This document shows positions 33,901 through 44,612 of a stretch of 64,000 nt of DNA, in pieces (position 1 is the stretch's first letter; every line of letters starts with the position of its first letter). The notes beneath the pieces were generated by a model that was not told where the DNA came from, made no database searches, and worked only from the letters and a program-made list of their open reading frames with translations. The position numbers were made by a program, and so were the translations under genes. The DNA is from Guadua angustifolia. Lineage: Eukaryota > Streptophyta > Magnoliopsida > Poales > Poaceae. Location: contig CM070500.1 in assembly GCA_036346375.1 (NCBI GenBank), forward strand, positions 78,286,437-78,350,436. Direction: 5' to 3'.

Positions 33901-34900
33901 CTTCTGCGCCTCTACGGCGTCGCTGAGATCCTTCCGCAGCACTACAGATCGAAGCAGTGTCAAAAAGAAGGCCCGACGGTCCGCGGTCGCGGAGAGCTGA
34001 GATAGGGTTGGTTTGTTTACCAGCCATGGAGGCCTCCAGACGTTGGAGATCTTCCTCGGCCTTAGTCCGGGCCTCCTGCTCGCGTGCGGCGTCCCTCCTG
34101 GTGGAGTTCGACTCCGCTCGAGCTTGGTCGCGCTCGCCCTGGAGGCGCACCACCTCCGATCGCGCGGCCTTTTCTGCGGCGATGGCAGCGTCCTTGGCGC
34201 TGTTGGCTGCCGCCAAGAGAGACTCAAGCTCGGATATCCTCATCTCCTGGGACTTGGTTACTCGACACTTCTCGGCAGCTCGGCAGGCCCTTCCGCCTCA
34301 CTTGGCTCGCAGCGCCGAGCTTCTTGAGCTTGTAGCGACTTGGAGTCTGACGGTAAATCCTCCTCCACGGCGGCCATCCTCCGCTCACACAAGACATGGA
34401 GGAACCCCGACTTTTCCTCCGACTGGACCTTCAGTTGCTGCGGAAGCTTGAGCACTCCGTTTAGCCTGCCGGCCACTAAAACAAGTTGAAGGCTGAAGCA
34501 AAGGGTTCGGTCGGGCTTACCTGGTTGATCGGGCGGGTTACCTCAGAGATGACTTTCAGCGCCCTGTCAGCTGAGTTAAGGGCGAAAGCAAGACCCTCCC
34601 AAATCTGGCTCACATGAGCCTCCATTCACTGCGCACCCTCTTGGAAGGTCCCCCACAACTCGGCCTCCGCCTCGATGTCCAAAGACCTGGCTGCGGTTTG
34701 CGGTTGGAGTCTTTCCTCACCAGTCATCACACAAGCTAGGCGCCTTGGTTCGCGGAAGGATGTGCGCCGCCTCTGTCTGCGGCTCGACATCAACTGCCCC
34801 TGGCGTCTGGATCGCCCTCTCTGCCGGGCCCCTGGGCGTCGACATCGGTGCAGAGCGCCGAGATTGCGCCCGGCCCGCCGAGCCACAGCGGTGGCGGAAG
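30940..34900. repeat. Internal ~1.96-kb direct duplication in element B
   Basis: 30,940-31,400 and 32,905-33,350 are homologous in order: AGTTAAGG-GATTCT-TCCC (30,946 / 32,912), CACTCGGGGGCTG-like (31,049 / 33,016), CGGAAGAAGG-AGTGCCC (31,190 / 33,143) and the CCATGGTC-type segment (about 31,340 / 33,315). Each copy is followed by the end of a minus-strand antisense ORF. Spacing varies from 1,955 to 1,978 bp, so the duplication is old. Confidence 0.7.
31745..32480 (-). pseudogene. Antisense ORF of element B, copy 1 (coiled-coil C-terminal part)
   Basis: Minus strand. The carboxy end (31,990 to TGA at about 31,745) reads KEELTKTREEAEAQRALAEV, EELAKTREEVRVQRFRAEAA, ELAKVREERW..., three heptad-rich repeats of about 25 residues, ending FKPLG. 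Upstream (32,000-32,235) is a Ser/Gly/Pro-rich exon preceded by a splice-acceptor-like pyrimidine tract. Further upstream a possible start reads MASGDDDRRAGKREAA at about 32,470. The PF04195 core seen in copy 2 is missing. Confidence 0.55.
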
Positions 34901-36470
34901 CTCTTTCGCCTCCTTGGCCTCAAGCAAGAGACCCGAAACCCGCCAAGGGCGCGAAATTCCTCGCGCCTCGACTCTCCGGAGCCTCGGCGGTGATCCGGTC
35001 TGCGGCGGACGACATTTCGGCGCTCAACGCCCCAACCATTGCTAGGGGCAGAGCCGGCGCCGGTTCTCGCTGGGCCACCGCCGCTCCAGAGCAGACCACC
35101 GCCGAGCGAGGGAACGGCAACCGTATCTTCTTCGCTGACCTCCTAGGCGGAGACAAACCGCCCTTGCGCTTCCCCAAGGATACCTCCTCCGAGGACGCCT
35201 CCGCTTGAGACCCAACACCGGCGGTGCCGGCGACCTCGACCTCGACCGGGCCGCAAAAGGTCTGTGGCCCGAGCCACGCGTTGTACGGGTCGCTGTAGTC
35301 GTCGCCACCGTTGCTCGAGGATGACTCCGGATCGGCCGTACTGACAGCGGTCGACTCGGAGGCCTCCTCACCGCGCGCGCGACCTTAGTCGCGCACTCTT
35401 TCTTCTTCCTCCTCCTCTTCTCCTCCTTCCGCTTCTTACGATCGGATTCTTTGAGGCGGTGCCTTGCGAACTGGGCCCTCTCTTGCTTCTCCCGAGCGGC
35501 GATGCAGGGACACACCATCTGCCAAACCTGGATAGCACAAAGGCGCCGGTCAAACCACATGCTAAAGGCTGAGGGGGCGGAAGAAAAAGAAGAAAGGAAT
35601 CATTCGGCATACCAAGTCCGGAGGGTTCTCCGCTGAGAAAGGCGTGGGGCCGCCACCCGCCGCCGCGGTGGTGCTCCCTACCAGCACGACGGCCACCCTA
35701 GCCTCAAGCTCTGACGCGGCGAGCTCTGCCGTGACCATCCTCATGGGGTCGGATGCCCCATTGTACAGGAACATCAGGCACACCCTTTCCATAAGGGGTT
35801 GGACGCGCATCCTCATGAATGCGCGTACAACGGCGTCGCCGGTCAGGCCTCGCTCCTGCTGGACCTTGATCCGCTCTCGAATCAGTGCCACCTTCTTCTT
35901 CTCCCTTTGATCGGGGCCCCAGCCCCATTCGTCCCTCGACTCGGGGAGACGGCCGGTGAAGGCTAGGACGCTGCCTCCCAGGTTTCGAAGGTAGAACCAC
36001 TCAGAGTGCCACCCCCGGTTCGATGTCGGCAGCTTCAAGGGGATGTACTCTGTCCCGAGGCCAAGGCGCAGTTGTAGGGCCGCGCCTCCCATGGACGCTG
36101 TAGCGTCCGCCGCCTTGTCCTTCCACAACCGGGCGTGGAAGAAGTACTTCCACAGTGCCTAGTGGGGCTCGATCCCCAGGAATGCCTCACACAGAGTCAT
36201 GAAGATCGCTATGTGGAGCACGCTGTTGGGGTTGAGGTGATGCACCTCCACCCCATAGTGGTGCAGCATCCCGTGGACGAAGGGATGAAGCGGGAGTCCG
36301 AACTCGCGCTCATAGAACCAGGCGGGCACCACGATCTCCCCATCCTCCGGCGCTGGTTCCGCGGCCCCTGTTGGTACCCTCCACTTCGAGACATCTTGCA
36401 GGGGGAGGAACCCCTTCCTCTTCAGGCCAAGCAAGCGGCTGGGCTGGGCGGTGCACTCCGACCACGACAT
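33574..36470 (-). pseudogene. Antisense ORF of element B, copy 2 (PF04195-like)
   Basis: Minus strand from about 36,470. GEIVVPAWFYEREFGLPLHP, then HPFVHGMLHHYGVEVHHLNP and FMTLCEAFLGIEP form the PF04195 core; RGWHSEWFYLRNLGGSVLAF follows near 36,010. A TAG at about 36,160 replaces the Trp codon expected in EPHW-ALWKYFF. A coiled coil (LESLLAAANSAKDAAIAAEK, 34,225-34,040) and a tail ending VVSSGVAAN (33,574) follow after shifts. It shows the same layout as element C's antisense ORF: opposite strand to pol, between pol and 3' LTR. Not functional. Confidence 0.75.
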
Positions 36471-37480
36471 CTCCAGTGCGCGAGCAATCGAAAGTCGGAG
36501 GAGAAGAATGTAAGTGACTCTCTCCCGACTCCTTTGTTTCTTTTTCTCGTCTCAGGCGAAGGCAAGGCGAGGCAAACGCGAGGCGGCGCAACAAAAGCGA
36601 AGCGTGTCCTACTTTGGCCGCCGAAGTTATGGGCGCCGAACAGGCACCAGCTGAAACAGGCATCAGCCGGACGGGTGCCGACCGGGTGCGCGCCAGTCAA
36701 GCGGACCTCGTATGAAGCATCGCCCGTCCCGTCGGAGCGCCACACCGCGCCGCTGGTAAGACGTATCGCCCCCAATCATTTTGCTTCGCATTTAATTCCC
36801 GCACGTGCATTAAATGCTAGCAGGAGGCGCCAGGGCATCGCTCCTGGCGGGACGCCCTGTGACCTCTCGATCTCCACCTCCAAGCTGGCTCAAATCGAGC
36901 CGAAGCAGATATGAAAAGCCCACCGGGCCGTTACGGCCTCGAGGTGGCGAGAGGGCTCGAATAGCCCACGAATAGCCTGGCGCTGTGGGTTCCGAAGGCA
37001 TAATCCACCAAGTGGATCTCAAGCCGCCCCAGCAGGCGAAACGAGTGAGGGGCGAGCACAGGGCGAACCCTCGACGGGTCTTTAGTTGGGTTGGCGAATG
37101 ACCCAATCGCCTTAACTCGTGTCCGAGACCATACTTCAAACTCTCCCGCGGAGCCCCTCGAAGGGTAGCAGCCAGCTGTGCTCTGGGTCGGCGAACGGCT
37201 CGGGGTCCGGTACAAGATCGAATAAAGAAAGGTTTTTTATGGGTCACCCCCAGCGGGTCGGACGCCCGACGTAGGGATCGTCTGCTCGGAGGTCGCGTGA
37301 TCTTCAGGCCCACTCGGATAACCCGTTAGTAGCTCCACGAGCACGGTGTTCGGCCGACGTATGGTAAACACGCGTTTGCTCACCCCTTCCAAGTCCCACA
37401 CCTGCGGACGGGGCGTACACGTGGGACCGACAGCGGCCTCTCCTCCCGCAGATAGCCTCGCCCGATGAGGACTCAGGACG
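36471..37480. other. Element B 3' non-coding region
   Basis: Leader side of the antisense ORF and spacer up to the tandem arrays. No additional protein recognised. Confidence 0.5.
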
Positions 37481-37481
37481 G

Positions 37482-38370
37482 ATGCCCTTCGCCTAGCTCC
37501 GACATTAAACCATCCCTGCTAACTCGCCTAGCTCCGGTGTTAAACCAGCCCTGCTAACTCGCCTAGCTCCGGCGTTAAACTAGACTCACTAACTCGTCCA
37601 GCTACGACGTAAAACTAGCGTTCGGGAACCAGAACCTCTCGCGAAAACATCACGGGTGTCCTGCGAGACCACGGCGCGTCGGCTATGGCGTAAAATGGCG
37701 TTCGAGAACAGAACCTCTCATGAAGGCATCTGGCGTCCCTACGACCCGCGATCGGCGTCTAGCTACGATGTAAAACGGCGTTCAGAACCGAACCTCTCGC
37801 GAAGGCATCACGGTGTCCCTGCCACCACGGCCGCGTCGGCTACGATGTAAAATGGCGTTAAGGGAACCGAACCTCTCGCGAAAACATTTGGGCATCCCTG
37901 CCGACCACGGCCGCGTCCAGCTATGACGTAAAAGCGGCGTTCGGGAACAGAACTTCTCGCGAAGGCATCTGGCGTCCCTACCACCACGACGGCGTCCCGC
38001 TACGGCGTAAAAGCGGCGTCGGGAACCAAAACCTCGCGAAGGCATCTGGCGTCCCTGCCGACCACGGCGCGTCGGCTATGGCGTAACGGCGTTCGGGATC
38101 CAAAACCTCTCGCGAAGGCATCTGGGCGTCCCTGCCGACCACGGCCGCGTCCAGCTACGACGTAACGAGCGTTCGGGATCCAGAACCTCTCGCGAAGGCA
38201 TCTGGGCGTCCCTGCCGACGATGGCCGCGTCCAGCTATGACGTAAAACGAGCGTTCGGGAACCAGAACCTCTCGCGAAGGCATCTGGGCGTCCCTGCCGA
38301 CCACGGCCGCATCCAGCTACAACATAAAACTGGCATTCGGGAACCAGAACCTTGCACAAGGCATCCCGGT
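37482..38370. repeat. ~80-bp tandem array in element B
   Basis: About ten units with landmarks near 37,620, 37,700, 37,780, 37,860, 37,940, 38,020, 38,094, 38,172, 38,254 and 38,335. Consensus parts are CCAGCTACGACGTAAAA, GCGTTCGGGAACCAGAACC, TCTCGCGAAGGCATCTGGGC and GTCCCTGCCGACCACGGCC. A shorter ~36-bp array (ACTCGCCTAGCTCCGGTGTT) leads in at 37,482-37,590. Confidence 0.88.
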
Positions 38371-38379
38371 ATCCGCACT

Positions 38380-38745
38380 GGCCGGAACGGTGTCGGACCA
38401 GGGCCATCCAACCAAGTTGGTCGGACTCATCTGGCAAGGGTAACCCCCCAACCAGCTCTCCGACCTGCTCAGGGGCTACACCCACCGAGTGCGCTTGCGC
38501 GCACCCGGCCGAAACCAGCCGACCAAGTCGGTCGGGCTCCGCCAGCAAAGTCAGCCCTCCGATCCGCTCAGGGGCTCGGATCCAACTGGGTTCACTGGAT
38601 TCGCCCAGATGGATATTCACCGACCAAAGTAACCCCCCGACCAGTTCTTCGACCCACTCGGGGGCTCGGGGGCTACACCCACCGGGTGCGCTCGCGCGCA
38701 CCCGATCGAGACCGGACGACTAAGTCAGACGGACTCGGCCGACCA
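38380..38745. repeat. ~190-bp direct repeat before the 3' LTR of element B
   Basis: 38,452-38,545 and 38,642-38,740 share CAG-TCT-CGACC, GGGGCTACACCCACCG-GTG, CGCGCACCCG and GACTAAGTC-type segments. The repeats include GGGGGCTA motifs like the polypurine tract. Confidence 0.65.
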
Positions 38746-38913
38746 GGGCGATCACCCCAAAGCTCCACAAGGAGGGCCTCCCCATCCGTGGGCGCCGACG
38801 GGACATCATCTCCAAAGCTGAACACCAAGATAAGCCGAAACGTCACCACGCCAGTTGAGGGAGACCGCGCCGCCGAAGACGAAGGGTCCATCCGGGAACG
38901 CACGCGTTTCATG

Positions 38914-38930
38914 ATGGGCCCGGGGGCTAC
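38914..38930 (+). promoter_or_regulatory. Polypurine tract of element B
   Basis: TGGGCCCGGGGGCTAC immediately precedes the 3' LTR start TGACGAATAC, the priming site for plus-strand synthesis. Element C has the same GGGCCCGGGGGCTAC before its LTR. Confidence 0.75.
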
Positions 38931-40004
38931 TGACGAATACTTATACCAGGGGTACCCCACAGCAAAGTATACATCTATTTCAAGATCGTATTTCTCTCAG
39001 TCATCTGGGCTCGATCAGGCGCGTCCCACTCGTTGGAGAGGTATCACCAAGCCTCCACCTCACAAATGGGATTATCCTAAATATTGGCTGGATCGCGGAT
39101 GAACCATCTTGACCCAGCTCTAGGCCCAAGGGACGAAGGATCCTCGACCCGACGGGCCCACCAGGCGCTCAAACCAGTGGCTGGTCGAGGCGTCCCATGA
39201 GTTCGACCAGTAAGCTGGTGAGGCGTCTCCTGAGGCTCGACCAGGCCCGGTCGAGCCACAGCTCCGCCTGCGATCCCACCACGACACCAGTCGGCTCCGA
39301 TCTGTCACTCACCCCATGGACACGACGGCCATTCTGGAGCAAGCGGTTTCTTCCCAAGGTGGCGCGAGGGCCGCTAAGTCAAGCGCCCGTCCTTTCACCC
39401 CGTCAGGTACAGTGGAGGGACGCGCTCCATCCCAAACAACACCGAATCTGGCGCAAGCAACGTCGATCATCGGAGACAAAGTGGGCGGTCGCACCTTCCC
39501 GGTGGAACACTATCAGCTGTGTCTACCAACCCAGCATGGGATGAACAGGAATCTGTCGATCCACGGGGCGAAGATCGGACTCGGGCATAACATACCCCCA
39601 TCTTTTCTCCAAATTCCCGTGTAACCTGCCCTCTCCATCTATATAAAGGGAGGCAGGGCCCTTAGGGAAAAGGGGGGACTCTCTCATTTTTGCGCATTCA
39701 TTCATTCGTTCATTCGTATTCTACCTCGCTTGCTCGCCCGACCCAAGTCAGGCCTTCCGACCCGAGCGAGCGTTCTTAGCTCCTGGGCTCCCTCATTCGG
39801 ACGAGCACTAAGGGCCTATCCTTAGCCCTCGCTTGTAATCCACCACACTCTGAGCTATGAGAACCACCACCACGAACTGGACGTAGGGACATTCCGCCCG
39901 AACCAGTATACATTCGGGACTTCCTTTGTCTAACCATTCAAGGAGAGGGGACGCGCGACCCCTATACTTATAAATTTACTTGCCGGTTATACGAAACACC
40001 GACA
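38931..40004 (+). repeat. 3' LTR of Tat element B
   Basis: 1,074 bp, TGACGAATAC...CACCGACA, with a TATA box at 39,640-39,648. From 39,026 on it matches the 5' LTR. Right flank is CCAGT (40,005-40,009). Confidence 0.88.
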
Positions 40005-40450
40005 CCAGTCCTTTGTACTAAGCCATGCATATAGTATATAGACTTGCATTCTGTGCACGGCTTGTTGAGTACTTTATATGCTCACCCCTTGCAATAAAAC
40101 ATCATCAGTTGAATAAGAAGCGACGCCTATTTTTGAGGAGTTCCACGAGAAGGCGAATAACTAGGGTGCCAATCTTGTTAGTTGCCTGTGGCAATTGAAG
40201 AGTTTCTACGCTTTTGATTATTTCTGCTTCTATTTATTTATTTTTAGATTTAGCCCTGTGTGGCATATTCATGTAAGGTGGACCATAAGGTCGTTTAACA
40301 GTTATATTGAACTTGATGAAGTCTTTATTATATTATTATCGTTGAGTATGATTGTGATATTCATCTATGTTGAGCCTATGTGCATTAGTGTGATCCTGGA
40401 CTAGTGTAGAATACATAGAGGGTCCGGATTTACATATTCGGGTCCCGACA
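40005..40450 (+). mobile_element. Right part of the outer LTR
   Basis: Resumes after element B and runs to ...ATTCGGGTCCCGACA, then the GTTAG duplication. Contains an AATAAA-like signal (CAATAAAACATC, 40,091) consistent with an LTR R region. No coding. Confidence 0.65.
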
Positions 40451-43400
40451 GTTAGGCAGGCCATGCTAGCTGGCTTCCGTGGAGGTCGAGAGAAGAAGGA
40501 GAAGGAGGCGGTGCGCCTCCGTCAGGAGGAGGCTTGCGACGAGTGGGCCACCTTGGCCAAAGAGGAGGAGCAGCTCAGGATGGCCATCAGAGCCTCCAAA
40601 GAAGAGGCCTATCTCAAGAACCAAGGATTGACCCCAGGTTCAGGGTCCGGAAGTGGTGGAGCGAGGACGGTCCAATCTACTCTCAGCAAAATATTTAGGA
40701 GGTCCAAATCGACATGATCAAGCCATGCCTCTATCGATGTTGACCTCGCACGGAGTGGTGCCCTCCAGCAACCCTGGATTGACACTGCATTCTAGTAGAG
40801 GGCGGCAAAAGCTTAGGGGGGATGGTCAAAGTGGTTCCTTGCTAATGCAATTTCAGGAAGGAAGGCCGACTACCCATATTTCACAGGTACGAAATGGTCA
40901 TACATTACTCAGTTACAACTCATGTGATGATTGTACTAATATCTTATGGCCGCGATGGATAGCTGCAATTAAGTTGATGCAAGAGTTAGGCCCGGGGATC
41001 AGTCCACCACGGGGCCATGAGATAGACGAGAAGTACCTAGATGAGAACGAGCAGGAGATAATCAAGTACCTTCGAAGGTTTAAGGAAGACTGGGCTACAT
41101 TTGGTGTTATAGTAATGTGTGACGTCTAGACTGGACCTACTCATCAGAGCATCGTCAACTTCATAGTGTACTGTAATGGCGCCATGTTCTTTCATAAGAC
41201 CATCAATGCAACAGGTACAACATTCAGTTTTTTTGTACTCTTCCATAAGACTGTGAGTACCTGCTCCACAACATTCAGTTTTTTTTGTTCATTCGCAGGC
41301 AAGGTCCAAAACCACAAGTACCTGCTCCGCGAGATAACAAAGGTCGTGGCTGAGGATATTGGGGCAGAGAACGTCGTGCAGGTGGTTATTGGCAACGGTG
41401 CCAACTTCAAGAAAGCATGCCAAATGCTGCGACTACAGTACCCACAGATTATATGGCACCCGTGCTTGGCCCACACAGTAAATCTTATGCTGAAAGATGT
41501 CTGTGATGTCCCAGAAATCAAACAGGTTGTGGGACAGACCAAGACAATTTGTAGATTTATGTACAACTACAAAAATTTGCATGCACAGATGCGGCAACAT
41601 ATTGGGGAGAGTTGATGAGGCCAAATGCCACTAGATTTGACACGACCTTTATTTTTCTAAAAAGCTTCCACAAGAAGCAGGAGCAGTTCCAACAGTGGAT
41701 GACACATCCTGACTGGATAGATAGAAAGTGGGCTTAGATGGGGGAGGGCAAATATGTATATGACCACCTCTTGAGCAGAGAGTTTTGGGAGTGAATGGAG
41801 TAGACCGTCTTAGCCGTAGAACCCTTGTACAAGCTGCTGAGGTTTGCGGATCAAGACAAGTTACCAACAATCAGCGGTGTCATGATGCAGTACGCGATTG
41901 TGTGGAATGAGTATAACAACCGCTTGTGGGAGCATGGAGAGTATTACAAGATATTCTTGAAAATCCTAGAAAAGAGGTTCACTGAAATAAGGGAAATCAC
42001 ATTTGTGCAAGTAGGTCAGTGAAATTAATATGTTCAGTTCTGTTATGGTAACTATGCAATGATTCTTGCACATTCGCATATGTTACGCTAACTGTACAAT
42101 GATTTGTCTATTGCAGCCTCCGTGCTTGACCCACAATCTCAGTTCTCGTACAATATATGCAGCACTCCACAGTATATGGGAGCACTATCTACTACACTAG
42201 GAATTATGTCTGATGATGACGGTACCACGATGCAGGCCCTACGGGAAGCTGATGTATACCGCCTTAGGAAGGGCCGGTTTGCCACCCAGCTTGCACAGTC
42301 CAGCGCCGTCGATGACCACTTGACGGCAGGTAAGCACATAATTTCTGTTATTTTTACGAGTGACGCACATAGATGATGTTGCCATATTGCCTGCAGCTCA
42401 ATGGTGGATGGCGTTTGGGAATGAGACGCCAGCTTTGCAGAAGTACGTCTTGTGGTTGCTGTCGCAGTGTGCATCATCGAGTGGTTGCGAGCGCAATTGG
42501 AGCACATTTACCTTAGTGCACACGCAGCTCAGGAACCGATTAAGTTATGCGAAGCTCCAGCAGCTTGTGTTCATGCACTACAACCTGCAACTTCGCCTGG
42601 GGGACTACGAATCCACTCACGAGCCTCACGATGAGGACCCAGTCGATTGCCTCATTGAGGGTGCAACGTATCTGGTAGTGACCCTATTACAGAGTGGTTC
42701 AACTCGTCCAGGACTAGTGAAGAGCCCTTACTGGATGAGGACAGTGGGATCGACCCACCTTTCTCAGCGAGATTCGTGGTAGACTCCATCCCGCCAGAAG
42801 AAATGAATAAGACCGCAGGTAACCAAAGTAATTGTTCTCCATTCCACTTGTGAACCATGTATGCTAAAACCTCACAATGGTGTTAATATTATTTACACTT
42901 GGCCACAAGTAGGAAGAGTCTTCCAGATTGGGCCGAGTATGCGATCGATGATACACACAAAGGGAAGAGAAAGCGTGCAAATGACGATGCAGACGATGAC
43001 ATGCCAGCAGGAGCTTTACGCAGATTGGAGAAGTTATTGGGCATCCAGCCTCCTAAGGGAAAAGGCAAAGCTCCAGCTGATGATGAACCTGATATCGGCA
43101 GTGATGATGAGACAGCTACACCTGCTGATATTGAGCAATGCCTCAGTAGTAGCTCAGCGATAAAGACAGACTCTCCTAGCGATGATGGGACAGAAATTGG
43201 CTGGTACACTATGCGCCTCCGTTCACAGCCACAATCGCCGTTAGGATCACAACAGAGGGTTAGCCCCTCGAGGATGGGCTCACAGAGGCAGACTTGTAGT
43301 AAAGGGAAGGGCGCATCAAGTGGTGGGGGTGGGCGACAAGCACCACAGCCACAAGATGATGCAGGCTCATGGTGTAGAAGCCAGTCTTTGAGCTATTTCG

Positions 43401-43583
43401 GTCTCCCAACTGAGCATAGTGGGTACGATTCAATGTCATATGGAGGGGATCAGGGTGGGTACGGTTCAATGTCATATGGAGGGGATCAAGGTGGGTACAG
43501 GTACAGACATAGTTATAACGGATTTAGCATCTCTTGGCCATTTGACTACACTGATCCATATACCGATCCGTATGCACGGCACT
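40451..43583 (+). pseudogene. hAT transposase pseudogene, part 2: DUF659 and hAT dimerisation domains
   Basis: Resumes in frame (VRQAMLAGFRGGREKKEKEA). The DUF659-like transposase domain spans about 41,060-41,620: DWATFGVIVMCD, then a TAG where a conserved Trp is expected, TGPTHQSIVNFIVYCNG, an intron-like gap (about 41,213-41,298), KVQNHKYLLREI and HPCLAHTVNLMLKDVCD. A one-base loss near 41,608 shifts the frame. The hATC dimerisation domain (AQWWMAFGNETPALQKYVLW, CERNWSTF) lies at 42,395-42,580. A low-complexity tail (KRKRANDDADDDMPAG, then a YGSMSYGGDQGG repeat at 43,430-43,498) leads to the solo LTR insertion. Cut-and-paste transposase, inactive. Confidence 0.88.
43425..43498 (+). repeat. 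Coding tandem repeat in the hAT tail
   Basis: Two copies of TCAATGTCATATGGAGGGGA plus TCA-GGTGGGTACG, encoding SMSYGGDQGGYG. Such Gly/Tyr/Ser-rich tails are usual in this hAT group. Confidence 0.75.
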
Positions 43584-44612
43584 TGTCGGCGTACTTTACG
43601 CCAGGGTACCCTCTCCGCCATGGTCAGGAGGGGCCACGAGTGCCGAAGCACGACAACCTGGCGAGCAGGTGGGCGATCAGGCCCTAACGCCAGGCGGCCA
43701 CATCAAGGCGACTGGCGGCGGTGGCGATCGAGCCTCGACGCCAGACGGCCATGTCAGCGTGGCAACTGGCGAGCGGTGAAGCGTCGAGCCACGACTCGAG
43801 CGGCCATGCGGCGTGGCGATCTGGCGGCGGTGGGAGATCGAGCCCTAACGACAGCGCATCATGCGTGGCGGCCGGCGGCGAAAGTGGTCGAGCCACGGCT
43901 GGCGATTGGGCTCGTGGTTGGTCGACGGTCGAAGGTACTCGAAATCCGCTACGGTCGGCGTGAAGACGTACATCGAAGGAATGGGGAGCTTCACCTCGAA
44001 GTCTTCTCCCCCGACACCCTGTGTCAGAACCATTGCATGCGCGTGGCTTTACTGACGGCACGATAGCTTATCCCTTTATTTTCCTGCACCTAACCCATCC
44101 CATACAAGTCGCTTTCTGGGCGGACCAGGCGGAGTTGGACGATGGTGCAAAGAATGAGGTAAGAGGATGGGGCTACAGCGACCGATGTAATAAATGAAGT
44201 GTAATCAGTGTGATGTCATCCTTTCCACCTACCCGAGCCAGCCTGGCCTATGTAACGGGAGCTTCGATGCATGGGAAGGAGGGACTGAGGATCAAGGGTC
44301 GGAAGCCGAGAGGAAAAAAGAAGGACTTGAACGAAAGAGCGAGAACAAGGAGAGCACTGAGAGAGATCAAAAAGAACCCGGAGTGTAGATCGTGCGTTTG
44401 TAATCCCCTCAAAATACATTAACAAGAGCAGAAGCAGGACGTAGGGCTGTTACCCACACTAGGGGCCCGAACCTGGGTATATCGGCGTGTTCTTGAATCC
44501 TTGTCTGCGTGGATCCCTCGGGGGAGCTCATAGGTGTCCTTCCACGAAGATCCCCTCTATCAAACTCTAGACTCCGTCCAAGCATAATAGCTGCCGGCGA
44601 AAACCGCCGACA
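43584..44612 (+). mobile_element. Solo LTR of a Tat-family element (related to element C); TSD GCACT
   Basis: Begins TGTCGGCGTACTTTACGCC, identical to the start of element C's LTR, and ends AAAACCGCCGACA. It is flanked by perfect GCACT at 43,579-43,583 and 44,613-44,617. Length is 1,029 bp. It has the R/U5 signature 'caggacgtagggctgttaccc...cccgaacctgggta' (44,436-44,478). The left 100 bp add an accidental extension to the hAT frame, ending at 43,687. It arose by unequal recombination between the LTRs of a once complete element. Confidence 0.92.

Larger units (their letters stand above)
28853..40004 (+). mobile_element. Tat element B: LTR retrotransposon nested in the outer LTR
   Basis: Two related direct repeats (28,853-29,859 and 38,931-40,004), both ending ACGAAACACCGACA, bracket a PBS (29,862), short gag and pol fragments, minus-strand antisense-ORF remnants, a tandem array and a polypurine tract. 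The antisense ORF between pol and 3' LTR marks the Tat lineage, as in element C but in the opposite orientation. Most of gag-pol is deleted and a ~1.96-kb segment is duplicated. The 5' LTR is truncated, so the left target duplication is lost; CCAGT follows the right LTR. Confidence 0.85.
26336..40450 (+). mobile_element. Outer LTR (probable solo LTR) inserted in the hAT gene and containing Tat element B
   Basis: Begins TATAACATCCCAAATTT (a grass gypsy LTR start, normally TGTAACATCC) at 26,336 and ends GGGTCCCGACA at 40,450. Flanks are GATAG (26,331-26,335) and GTTAG (40,451-40,455), a 5-bp duplication with one mismatch. Without the inner element (to 40,004) the LTR is about 2.96 kb: 26,336-28,852 plus 40,005-40,450. 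I see no gag or pol of its own, so it is best read as a solo LTR later hit by element B. The hAT reading frame is restored across it. Confidence 0.75.

Noticed and set aside
43584..43687. The last 35 codons of the long frame ending at 43,687 as true hAT C-terminus
   Set aside because: These codons are the first 104 bp of the solo LTR; the real hAT tail continues after the GCACT duplication at 44,613.
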